Below, piece after piece: positions 8,193 through 14,646 of a stretch of DNA of 35,114 bases. The notes under the pieces were generated by a model that was not told where the DNA came from, searched no databases, and saw only the letters and a list, made by a program, of their open reading frames with translations. This DNA is from Caulobacterales bacterium (GTDB taxonomy: Bacteria; Pseudomonadota; Alphaproteobacteria; Caulobacterales; Parvularculaceae): contig JACKIL010000019.1 in NCBI GenBank assembly GCA_020638525.1, positions 1 through 35,114 on the forward strand, in the 5' to 3' direction. Position 1 is the first letter of the stretch. Each line of letters opens with the position of its first letter. The position numbers and the translations under genes were made by a program.

Positions 8193-9311
8193 CTAGCGCA
8201 CCTTTGGCGGGCGAAGACTGTGCTTTCTGACAAGGCCGCGCATCTGGTCGTAGCTGAGCGAAAGATGCTCCGCCGCGCGCTTCTGGCTCCAGCCATGAGC
8301 GGTAAGCGCTGCGAGCGCGAAATCGCGTTCGATCTCATCAAGGCGCGCGCGAAGATCGACTGGTTCGCCTGAAGGCGTCGCGCGAGCCGGGGTTTTCGCA
8401 ACGGCTTCCTTCGCCGGGGCGGCGATGTCTTCTTCGGGCCGCCAGGCGGCATCGAATGCGTCTATGACGATTTCATCGACGGGGCCGATATTGCCGCCCG
8501 CAATCCAGCGATAGAAGGAACGCTCCGCGGCGTTCTTCAGTTCACGGACATTGCCCGGCCAGTCATGGGCGGCAAGGCGCGCCATCGCCTCCGGCGTGAA
8601 GCCTTCAAAGCGAATGTCGGGGTTCGCTTCCGAAAGCTCTCTTGCGAGTCTTCCTGCGAAATGCGCTGCGAGAAGCGGAATGTCGCTCTTTCGTGCGCGC
8701 AGCGGCGGGGCGCCGATGACATCGAAGGCGAGGCGATCGAGCAAATCCGCGCGGAACTTCCCCGCCGCCGCCCGCGCCGGCAAATCGACGTTCGCAGCGG
8801 CGACGACGCGCACGTCTGCGTTCAATGTCGCCTCGCCGCCGAGCCGCTCATATTCTCCATATTCGATGATGCGCAGGAGTTTCTCCTGAACGCGAAGCGA
8901 GGCGGACGCGATCTCGTCGAGAAAGAGCGTGCCGCCCTCGGCGCGTTCGAACCGGCCGATATGGCGCTTCTGCGCGCCGGTGAAGGCGCCCGCTTCATGG
9001 CCGAAGAGCTCGCTTTCAAGCAGCTCCTCGCTCAGGGCCGCGCAATTGACCTTCACGAACGGGCCTTCCCACCGCGGGGAGAGGAAGTGGATGCGCCCCG
9101 CGATCAGCTCCTTCCCTGAGCCGCGCTCGCCGACGATGAGGAGCGGGCGGTCGAGCCCGGCCGCGCTCGAGGCGTGCGCCAGCGCATCGAGAAAGGCGGG
9201 GGACTCGCCAATGAGTTCCGGGGGGGCGTGGAGGAGCTGCCATCGGTGAAAAATACCATACTGAACAGGTAAAAAATACGCAAATGTCGGTGAAATAAAC
9301 CTGAAGCTCAC
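8193..9311 (-). CDS. pspF: Phage-shock sigma-54 activator PspF
   Basis: AAA+ enhancer-binding protein that remodels sigma-54 RNA polymerase at the psp promoter and is held inactive by PspA. Walker A GERGSGKE is at 61-68, the sigma-54-contacting GAFTGA loop at 108-113, Walker B GTLFLDE at 127-133, and a Fis-type helix-turn-helix closes the C-terminus. Like other PspF proteins it lacks a receiver domain. Its start is odd. The only in-frame start is a GTG (9309-9311) inside an operator palindrome, adding ~30 residues absent from the family. An ATG at 9243 would give a family-like MAAPPRPP- N-terminus if the G7 run at 9220-9226 (C7 in the coding strand) had six bases. True start uncertain. Confidence 0.93.
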   Translation of the reverse strand: MSFRFISPTFAYFLPVQYGIFHRWQLLHAPPELIGESPAFLDALAHASSAAGLDRPLLIVGERGSGKELIAGRIHFLSPRWEGPFVKVNCAALSEELLESELFGHEAGAFTGAQKRHIGRFERAEGGTLFLDEIASASLRVQEKLLRIIEYGEYERLGGEATLNADVRVVAAANVDLPARAAAGKFRADLLDRLAFDVIGAPPLRARKSDIPLLAAHFAGRLARELSEANPDIRFEGFTPEAMARLAAHDWPGNVRELKNAAERSFYRWIAGGNIGPVDEIVIDAFDAAWRPEEDIAAPAKEAVAKTPARATPSGEPVDLRARLDEIERDFALAALTAHGWSQKRAAEHLSLSYDQMRGLVRKHSLRPPKVR

Positions 9312-9331
9312 CGGTGAATTTCACCCGTGAA
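9244..9331. promoter_or_regulatory. Putative PspF enhancer array (CGGTGAA repeats)
   Basis: Direct copies of CGGTGAA begin at 9244, 9288 and 9312, with a one-mismatch copy (CCGTGAA) at 9325. The right-hand two form palindromes TCACCGGTGA (9308-9317) and TTCACCCGTGAA (9320-9331). They lie ~45-135 bp upstream of the sigma-54 -24 element, the distance range of PspF upstream activating sites. The annotated pspF GTG lies inside the first palindrome, so binding could also repress pspF, as is known for E. coli pspF. That the bound protein is PspF is inference. Confidence 0.65.
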
Positions 9332-9377
9332 AAATTTTATCCAGTAATTTCAATGAATTAATTCGTTGGTCCGTAGT

Positions 9378-9393
9378 TGGCACGGTCCTCGCA
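9378..9393 (+). promoter_or_regulatory. Sigma-54 promoter of the psp operon
   Basis: TGGCAC (9378-9383) and TCGCA (9389-9393) fit the -24/-12 consensus TGGCACRNNNNTTGCW with one mismatch (TCGC for TTGC). Expected transcription start is near 9404, giving a ~60-nt leader before the first small gene. The AT-rich DNA between the enhancer repeats and this site could accommodate bending by IHF, but I see no clean consensus IHF site. Confidence 0.85.
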
Positions 9394-9462
9394 TTAAGAG
9401 CGTTAACAAGAACCAAGAAACGGCCAAACCACCAACGGACCAAAGGAAGTCAGGAGAGATAA

Positions 9463-9594
9463 ATGACCTACTACCGCTACGACGACAGCGACCTCGATTG
9501 GGAAACGCGCTTCCGCCGCGCCTGCCGCGGCCGCGCCGGCTTCGCCTGGGGCGCTTTTCTCATTGGTTTCATCCTCGGCGGCATTATTTTCTAA
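9463..9594 (+). CDS. Phage-shock operon membrane microprotein (43 residues)
   Basis: First gene after the sigma-54 promoter, ending 12 bp before pspA. It encodes 43 residues: a polar, aromatic and charged start (MTYYRYDDSDLDWE), an arginine-rich stretch (RFRRACRGR) and one C-terminal membrane segment (GAFLIGFILGGIIF) running to the stop. A good ribosome binding site (CAGGAGAG) precedes the ATG. The layout suggests an N-in inner-membrane protein whose basic and acidic cytoplasmic part could touch PspA or PspF. It resembles none of PspB, C, D, E or G that I recognise. Expression as part of the operon is well supported by position; function is unknown. Confidence 0.75.
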   Translation: MTYYRYDDSDLDWETRFRRACRGRAGFAWGAFLIGFILGGIIF

Positions 9595-9606
9595 GGGAGC
9601 ATAGCC

Positions 9607-10281
9607 ATGGGCGTTTTTTCCAGACTGAGCGACATCATCAATTCGAACCTCAACGCGATGCTCGATAAAGCCGAGGATCCGGAGAAAATCGTGCGCCTCA
9701 TCATCCAGGAGATGGAGGACACGCTTGTCGAGGTGAGGAGCCGCGCCGCGCGCGCCATCGCCGACAAGAAAGAAGTCGAGCGCAAGAAGGCCGAATTCAT
9801 CGGTCGCGTGAACGAGTGGGAATCGAAAGCCGAACTCGCGATCGCCAAGGGCCGCGACGATCTCGCCAAGGGCGCCATCGCTGCGAAACGCAAAGCGCAG
9901 GAGATGGTCGATCTCTTCGACAAGGAATTCCAGGCGATCGACAAGAGCCTTGAAAAAGCCAATGACGATCTCGCGAAACTTCAGGCGAAACTGAAGGAAG
10001 CCAAAGCCAAACAGCGTTCGCTCGAAATTCGCCGGACCGCGGCGTCAGACAGCGTGCGGATCAACCGTCAGGTCTATGACGGCCGCATCGACGAGGCGAT
10101 GGCGCGTTATGAGCGCTATGAGCGCCGCATCGACGAACTCGAAGCCGAAGCGGAAAGCTATGTTCTCGGCCGGCCGAAATCGCTCGAAGAAGAGTTCAAG
10201 GAGCTTGAGGCCGAAGACGGCGTCAACGCCGAGTTCGAAGCTTTGAAGCAGCGCATCGTCAGCCGGATGAACAAATCCTAG
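9607..10281 (+). CDS. pspA: Phage shock protein A
   Basis: Peripheral inner-membrane protein of the PspA/IM30/ESCRT-III family. It binds and inhibits PspF when free, and assembles on damaged membranes to limit proton leakage. The 224 residues are almost entirely coiled-coil. The N-terminal amphipathic helix MGVFSRLSDIINSNLNAML is followed by the family segment DPEKIVRLIIQEMEDTL. Its length matches E. coli PspA (222). Second gene of the operon behind the sigma-54 promoter, 12 bp after the microprotein, with GGGAGC before the ATG. Confidence 0.97.
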   Translation: MGVFSRLSDIINSNLNAMLDKAEDPEKIVRLIIQEMEDTLVEVRSRAARAIADKKEVERKKAEFIGRVNEWESKAELAIAKGRDDLAKGAIAAKRKAQEMVDLFDKEFQAIDKSLEKANDDLAKLQAKLKEAKAKQRSLEIRRTAASDSVRINRQVYDGRIDEAMARYERYERRIDELEAEAESYVLGRPKSLEEEFKELEAEDGVNAEFEALKQRIVSRMNKS

Positions 10282-10311
10282 CGCGCACAGCATAAGGAAG
10301 GGGCGCCCTCA

Positions 10312-10557
10312 ATGTCCGAAGGACCATTCATTGTTGCGATCGTCGCGCTCGTGTTCATCGCGTTCCCCGCGACGATCATGCACTACATGACCGAATGGCG
10401 GAAAACGAAGTCGCTTTCCGCCGACGACGAACGCCTCGTTGATGATCTCTGGAAGACGGCGCAGCGCCTTGAGCGCCGCGTCGACGCCCTCGAGACCATT
10501 CTCGACAAGGAAGCGCCGAGCTGGCGCCAGGACTATAAGGACCGGCCCCATGCGTGA
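10312..10557 (+). CDS. pspB: Phage shock protein B
   Basis: Small inner-membrane protein that with PspC senses envelope stress and recruits PspA, releasing PspF. It has 81 residues: one N-terminal membrane helix (~5-23, FIVAIVALVFIAFPATI) and a cytoplasmic amphipathic helix with the PspB-like block SADDERLVDDLWKTAQRLE and heptad-like leucines. It starts 30 bp after pspA, with AAGGAAGGGGCG as a probable ribosome binding site, and its last eight bases overlap pspC. Confidence 0.94.
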   Translation: MSEGPFIVAIVALVFIAFPATIMHYMTEWRKTKSLSADDERLVDDLWKTAQRLERRVDALETILDKEAPSWRQDYKDRPHA

Positions 10558-11017
10558 CGATTTTCGCCATTACCGCCACTGGCGCGACCGCACGGGCTAC
10601 GCCTATCACGCAGGCGACCCGGGGCCGGGCCCGAACATTCACCGCCTTCGTCGGAATGTACGGCGCGGCAAGATTGCGGGCGTGTGCGCGGGGCTCGCTG
10701 ATTACTTCGGCTGGCGGACGAAATATCTCCGCCTCGCCTGGATCCTCGCGACGATCTTCTTCTTCCCGATGCCGGCCGTCATCTATGCGGTGCTGGCGAT
10801 CGTGATGAAGCGGTCGGATGAAGCGCCGTCGCAATTCACGACGGAAGAGGAAGAACGTTTCTGGCGCACCTTCTCGGTTCGTCCGCGTGCGACCTTTTCC
10901 GAATTGAAGCACCGCTTCCGCGCACTTGAGACGCGCGTTGAAGAAATGGAATTCGCCGTCACGTCGAGCGAATACGGATTGAGAAAACAGTTCCGCGACC
11001 TCGAACGCGGCGCCTGA
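10550..11017 (+). CDS. pspC: Phage shock protein C
   Basis: Envelope-stress sensor protein of 155 residues. A polar, histidine- and arginine-rich N-terminus (~1-30) precedes the PspC domain (~30-95): the signature LRRNVRRGKIAGVCAGLADY, then a membrane segment around WILATIFFFPMPAVIYAVLAI. A cytoplasmic C-terminal coiled-coil (~110-150) ends LRKQFRDLERGA. The ATG lies inside the end of pspB (8-bp overlap), pointing to coupled translation. An earlier in-frame start would run through pspB and is unlikely. Confidence 0.95.
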   Translation: MRDDFRHYRHWRDRTGYAYHAGDPGPGPNIHRLRRNVRRGKIAGVCAGLADYFGWRTKYLRLAWILATIFFFPMPAVIYAVLAIVMKRSDEAPSQFTTEEEERFWRTFSVRPRATFSELKHRFRALETRVEEMEFAVTSSEYGLRKQFRDLERGA

Positions 11018-11048
11018 AACCAAGGTTGAAGCAATAAAGCGCGTGGAG

Positions 11049-11069
11049 CCGCCCGCTGCAGACGGGCGG
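11049..11069 (+). terminator. GC-rich hairpin after pspC (attenuator-like)
   Basis: CCGCCCG and CGGGCGG form a perfect 7-bp stem around a 7-nt loop, 31 bp past the pspC stop. No T-run follows directly; the nearest is TTTT ~13 bp later. It may partially terminate or shield the psp mRNA 3' end rather than be a full intrinsic terminator. Confidence 0.35.
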
Positions 11070-11121
11070 AGGAGGGACCCTTTTGCGCGCTTTTCAAGGG
11101 GAAAGACTGGGAGAGATCATC

Positions 11122-11280
11122 ATGACAGCAGCCTCAATGTTCACATCACTCGTCGTCAGCGTTTTCGCGATCGCCGTTGCGGCGAGCCTGAACTTCGCCT
11201 GCGCCGACATGGGGCCGGTCGCGAGCGCCGGAGCGCTCGATTCGGGCCACGCCGCAGCGTGCGTTTTCCTTATTTTTTAG
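11122..11280 (+). CDS. Small membrane or exported peptide downstream of pspC
   Basis: Encodes 52 residues: an N-terminal hydrophobic segment (MFTSLVVSVFAIAVAASLNF), a single cysteine in NFACADMG, and a glycine/alanine-rich tail ending VFLIF. The hydrophobic segment could be a signal peptide (possible AxA-like cleavage) or a membrane anchor. GGGAGAG lies ~6 bp before the ATG, supporting translation. It is ~105 bp after pspC, beyond a hairpin, so membership in the psp transcript is uncertain. No recognised family. A chance ORF is possible, but the ribosome site and composition favour a gene. Confidence 0.45.
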   Translation: MTAASMFTSLVVSVFAIAVAASLNFACADMGPVASAGALDSGHAAACVFLIF

Positions 11281-11391
11281 GCTTAATCCGGCTCTGAATT
11301 CCCCGGCCGGGCTTGCCCAAGGCGAGTCCGGTCGGATAGGCTCCAGGCCATCGGCGTCGCCCAGCGCGACCCAGGCGAGGACGCAAGAGTT

Positions 11392-12591
11392 GTGACAGAG
11401 TCAGAAAGCGGGCGGCGCTCCGGACAGGGCGCGGAAAGCCCCCAGAAAATCCCTGATATCGATTCGGCTGATGGTCCCGTAGAAGAGACGTCTACGGAAG
11501 AATCTTCTAATGACGCCGCTGCATCGCCTGAGATGGAGTCGGCGCCGCCAGCGCGGGCCGCGCCAGAGAAAATCGTCAAGCAAGAGCGCTTCGCGGCGAT
11601 CGATCTCGGTACGAATAATTGCCGGCTTCTGGTCGCCGCGCCGAAAGGGCGCAAGTTCCGCGTCGTCGACGCTTTCTCGCGCATCGTGCGCCTCGGCGAG
11701 GGCGTCTCGCAAACGGGCGCGCTGTCGGACGCCGCAATGGAGCGCGCGCTTGAAGCGATCCGCATCTGCGCGGAGAAAGTTGAGCGCCGTGCGGTTACGC
11801 GTATCCGCTGCATCGCGACTCAGGCTTGTCGCTCGGCCACCAACGGGGCCGCGTTTCTTGAGCGCGTGAAGGGCGAGACCGGCCTCGATTTCGAAATCAT
11901 CTCCACGGAAGAAGAAGCGCGCCTCGCTGTGCGCGGCTGCGCGGAACTCCTTGATGAAGATGCGCGCGCCGGCCTCGTCTTCGACATTGGCGGCGGTTCG
12001 ACGGAGCTTTCCTGGATCAAACCGGCGGGCCCGCATTCGCCGCCGACGATCGCGGCGTGGCATTCCGTGCCTGTCGGCGTCGTCAGCCTTTCCGAGCGCT
12101 GGGGCGGAAAAGAAATCAGTGCGGAAACCTATGAGAAAATCGTCGACAGCGTCGCGGCGGAGATCCGCGCCTTCGGCGATCCGGCAGAAATCCGGGACCT
12201 GTTCACCGATGGCGGCGCGCACTTCCTCGGCACGTCGGGCACGGTGACGTCGATCGCCGGGGTTCATCTGGGCCTTGCGCGCTACCGGCGCGATCTCGTG
12301 GACGGGCTGTGGCTGTCGGTCGAGGAGGCGCGGGGCGTTTCCGAAAAACTCCGGGCGATGACGCTCGACGCGCGGGCGGCCGAGCCGTGCATCGGCGCGG
12401 AGCGGGCCGACCTCGTCGTCTGCGGCTGCGCAATTCTGGAGGCGCTTACGCGGGAATGGCCGGTCGAGCGGATTCGCGTCGGCGACAGGGGGTTGCGCGA
12501 GGGAATTCTCGCCGATCTCGCCGACACCGCCCGTCGGGCCCGCGGGCGCCGTCGCCGGAAGCGGAAACGCAAAGCGCTCCCCAACGCCTAA
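11392..12591 (+). CDS. Ppx/GppA-family phosphatase (exopolyphosphatase / pppGpp phosphohydrolase)
   Basis: ASKHA-fold phosphatase of 399 residues. A low-complexity acidic/proline extension (~1-60) precedes the domain start FAAIDLGTNNCRLLVA (phosphate-1 motif). The second phosphate loop LVFDIGGGSTELSW is near 190, and GTSGTVTSIAG, typical of Ppx/GppA, near 280. The basic C-terminus (RRARGRRRRKRKRK) could bind polyphosphate or RNA. Enzymes of this family hydrolyse polyphosphate and/or pppGpp, and sequence alone does not decide which. I use the GTG at 11392, but starts further downstream are possible since the extension is not conserved-looking. The pair with rlmE, 63 bp away, is frequent in alphaproteobacteria. 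Confidence 0.9.
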   Translation: MTESESGRRSGQGAESPQKIPDIDSADGPVEETSTEESSNDAAASPEMESAPPARAAPEKIVKQERFAAIDLGTNNCRLLVAAPKGRKFRVVDAFSRIVRLGEGVSQTGALSDAAMERALEAIRICAEKVERRAVTRIRCIATQACRSATNGAAFLERVKGETGLDFEIISTEEEARLAVRGCAELLDEDARAGLVFDIGGGSTELSWIKPAGPHSPPTIAAWHSVPVGVVSLSERWGGKEISAETYEKIVDSVAAEIRAFGDPAEIRDLFTDGGAHFLGTSGTVTSIAGVHLGLARYRRDLVDGLWLSVEEARGVSEKLRAMTLDARAAEPCIGAERADLVVCGCAILEALTREWPVERIRVGDRGLREGILADLADTARRARGRRRRKRKRKALPNA

Positions 12592-12642
12592 AACCGGCTC
12601 ATAAAACCTTCGTGAGGCGCTTCCCGACTCGAACCCCCTTTG

Positions 12643-12648
12643 CTATAG
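12643..12648 (+). promoter_or_regulatory. Possible -10 element of a leaderless rlmE transcript
   Basis: CTATAG ends 6 bp before the rlmE ATG (12655), and no Shine-Dalgarno sequence is present in between. If this is a -10 box, transcription would start at or next to the ATG. The -35 region is weak (CTTCCC), so this is tentative. Confidence 0.3.
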
Positions 12649-12654
12649 CGCGCC

Positions 12655-13482
12655 ATGGAGCGGCGCAAATCCACAGGTCCCAAGGCTTCGCGGCCCCGGA
12701 AACGTCCGAAGGTCGACATCGCGAAGACCGCGCTTGGCGCGGAGCCGGAAAAGCGCGGCCTGAAACAACCCATTGAAAAAAAAGGGAAAGCGAAGGCGCC
12801 GGAAGCCGCTTCCGCAGCGCCCGGCGGGCAGCGCGAATTTTCCGTCAATGTGAAGACGGCGCGCAAGCGCTCCCACTCCTCGACGCTCTGGCTGCACCGG
12901 CAGCTCAACGATCCCTTCGTCGCGCGCGCCAAGGCGGAGGGCTATCGCTCGCGCGCTGCCTATAAGCTCCTGGAACTCAATGAGAAGTTCGGCCTCATCG
13001 GCAAGGGCGCGCGCGTTGTCGACCTCGGCTCGGCGCCGGGCGGCTGGTGTCAGGTGGCGGTCAAAGCCGGTGCGGAGAAAGTCGTCGGCATCGACTATCT
13101 CGGCATGCCGCCGGTTCCGGGGGCGGACGTTCTCGAACTCGACTTCCTCGATGACGAAGCGCCGGAGAAACTGAAAAAGCTTCTGGGCGGGGAGGCGGAT
13201 GTCGTCCTCTCCGACATGGCCGCGCCCACGACGGGCCACAAGGCGACGGACCATTTGCGCATCGTCGCGCTCGCCGAAACCGCGCTCGACTTCGCCGAAG
13301 ATGTGCTTGCGCCCGGCGGATCGTTCGCATGCAAAGTGTTTCAGGGCGGCGCCGAGGGCGAATTCCTGACGCGGCTGAAGCGCGACTTTACGAGCGTGAA
13401 GCACGCCAAGCCGAAAGCGAGCCGCGCGGAGTCAGCGGAAATGTATGTCGTCGCGACCGGGTTCCGGGGGAGAAGCGAGTGA
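12655..13482 (+). CDS. rlmE: 23S rRNA (uridine-2552-2'-O)-methyltransferase RlmE
   Basis: Methylates the 2'-O of U2552 in the A-loop of 23S rRNA during late 50S assembly (RrmJ/FtsJ family). The 275 residues include a lysine-rich N-terminal extension (~1-65), common in alphaproteobacteria and probably RNA-binding. SAM motif I is VVDLGSAPGGW (~121-131). The catalytic K-D-K-E tetrad is complete: K104 (AAYKL), D187 (LSDMAAP), K227 (CKVFQG) and E262 (SAEMY), with spacings 83-40-35 against 86-40-35 in E. coli. It lies directly after the ppx/gppA gene. Confidence 0.95.
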   Translation: MERRKSTGPKASRPRKRPKVDIAKTALGAEPEKRGLKQPIEKKGKAKAPEAASAAPGGQREFSVNVKTARKRSHSSTLWLHRQLNDPFVARAKAEGYRSRAAYKLLELNEKFGLIGKGARVVDLGSAPGGWCQVAVKAGAEKVVGIDYLGMPPVPGADVLELDFLDDEAPEKLKKLLGGEADVVLSDMAAPTTGHKATDHLRIVALAETALDFAEDVLAPGGSFACKVFQGGAEGEFLTRLKRDFTSVKHAKPKASRAESAEMYVVATGFRGRSE

Positions 13483-13501
13483 GCATTTTCGCAACCACTT
13501 T

Positions 13502-13613
13502 CCTCATCCTGAGGCGCCCGGCGAAGCCGGGCCTCGAAGGATGGGCGGCAGGCTGCGGCGCGCGACATTCATCCTTCGAGGCCCGTCCTTTGGATGGGCG
13601 CCTCAGGATGAGG
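13502..13613. repeat. Pair of inverted REP-like palindromic elements
   Basis: Two units, 13502-13543 and 13570-13613, are inverted to each other. CCTCATCCTGAGGCGC of the left unit matches GCGCCTCAGGATGAGG of the right, and the inner arms GCCTCGAAGGATG and CATCCTTCGAGGC also match. Each unit carries its own inner hairpin, left GCCCGGC-GAA-GCCGGGC and right GCCCGTCC-ttt-GGATGGGC, so stem bases differ while pairing is kept. Such CATCCTTCGAGGC...CTCAGGATGAGG elements are widespread intergenic repeats in alphaproteobacteria. It separates rlmE from the phosphatase gene, and could stabilise or end the rlmE mRNA. Confidence 0.85.
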
Positions 13614-13636
13614 ACGGAGATGGAGGGAGAGCGCTG

Positions 13637-14146
13637 ATGAAAATCTGGGTCTCCTCTCTCGCCAAGGCGCCGGATATCGCGGATGCGCACAGGCCGAGCC
13701 ATGCGGTGAGCCTGTTGTCGCCGGGCGATGATTTTCCGGCGCTGGGGCTTGGGGACCTTCGCCATCACCGCGTGCACCTTCACGACATTCGCGAAGAACT
13801 TCTCGGCCATGTCGCGCCGAGCCAGACGCATGTGAGCGGCGTCATCGATTTTCTGAACGATTGGCGCAGCGACGATCCGCTGCTCATCCATTGCTGGGCG
13901 GGGATTTCGCGCTCGACGGCGACGGCCTTCATCGCCGCGTGCCTCCATAATCCGCAGGCCGACGAACTGGAGATCGCGCGCGCCCTGCGCGAGGCCTCGC
14001 CTACGGCCTGGCCGAATACGCGCATTGTGAAGATCGCTGACAAATTGCTGTCGCGCGAAGGGCGTATGCTGAAGGCGATCGAGGCGATCGGCCCCGGCGA
14101 GGTTAGCGATTCCGCCGAGCCGTTCTTTATTCCGGCGAAGTTTTAG
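13637..14146 (+). CDS. Tyrosine phosphatase-like protein (HCxxGxxRS)
   Basis: Small cytosolic protein of 169 residues with the cysteine-phosphatase loop HCWAGISRS (H85, C86, R92), preceded by the beta strand DDPLLIHCW. An aspartate in HLHDIREE (~50-58) or nearby may act as general acid. Fold and length fit the alphaproteobacterial 'tyrosine phosphatase family' group, whose substrates are unknown. The ATG follows GGAGGGAGAGCGCTG, a strong ribosome binding site. It lies 11 bp before the chagasin-like gene, suggesting a phosphatase-inhibitor-guaB transcript. Not proven active on phosphotyrosine. Confidence 0.8.
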   Translation: MKIWVSSLAKAPDIADAHRPSHAVSLLSPGDDFPALGLGDLRHHRVHLHDIREELLGHVAPSQTHVSGVIDFLNDWRSDDPLLIHCWAGISRSTATAFIAACLHNPQADELEIARALREASPTAWPNTRIVKIADKLLSREGRMLKAIEAIGPGEVSDSAEPFFIPAKF

Positions 14147-14157
14147 ATGGGGAACGT

Positions 14158-14634
14158 ATGAAAAAGTCCGTAATCGTCTTGTCGCTGTTCGCGCTCGCGG
14201 CCTGCACGTCGAACGCGGCTGACAGCTCTCCTCCGCCGGAGAAGAAGCAAACCCAGAGCTTTAAAGGTATAGAAGCGCCGACGCGCGATGACGTCGCCTT
14301 GCAGATCACGGGCGCAGACAATGGCGGCGTCGTGAAGGCTGCGGCCGGAACGACGATTTCAGTCGCGCTCGTCGGCGTGCCGACGGCCGGTTATCAGTGG
14401 GCGCCCGCCGCGGTTCCGCCATTCCTCGTAGCCGACGGCGAGACGGGCGGGCCGACCAGCGAAGCGCAATTGCAGCCCGGCTTTTCCGGCGGCAGCCATT
14501 GGGAAGTTTTCTTCTTCCGCGTGACGGGAGAAGGCGAAGGGGTGTTGAAGTTCGAGCAGCGCCGGCCGTGGGAAGAGGAAACCGATCCGCCATCGGATGA
14601 GTTTTCCGTCACGGTTTCGGCGAGCGCCCGGTAG
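14158..14634 (+). CDS. Chagasin-family (I42) protease-inhibitor lipoprotein
   Basis: Predicted lipoprotein of 158 residues: signal MKKSVIVLSLFALAAC with lipobox LAAC (C16), then a short proline-rich linker and an immunoglobulin-like inhibitor domain (~45-155). Two of the three family loops are visible: VPTAGYQW at 74-81 (the NPTTGYxW loop) and RRPWE at 135-139 (the RPW loop). Family members block papain-like cysteine peptidases through these loops. The lipid anchor would place it at the periplasmic or outer surface. It sits 12 bp before guaB, so it is probably co-transcribed with a purine-synthesis gene, an unexpected partner. Its target peptidase is not in the window. Confidence 0.85.
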   Translation: MKKSVIVLSLFALAACTSNAADSSPPPEKKQTQSFKGIEAPTRDDVALQITGADNGGVVKAAAGTTISVALVGVPTAGYQWAPAAVPPFLVADGETGGPTSEAQLQPGFSGGSHWEVFFFRVTGEGEGVLKFEQRRPWEEETDPPSDEFSVTVSASAR

Positions 14635-14646
14635 AGGAGATCAGTC

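Noticed and set aside
13502..13613. CRISPR-like repeat pair
   Set aside because: Only two units, inverted rather than direct, each with an internal hairpin; fits REP elements.
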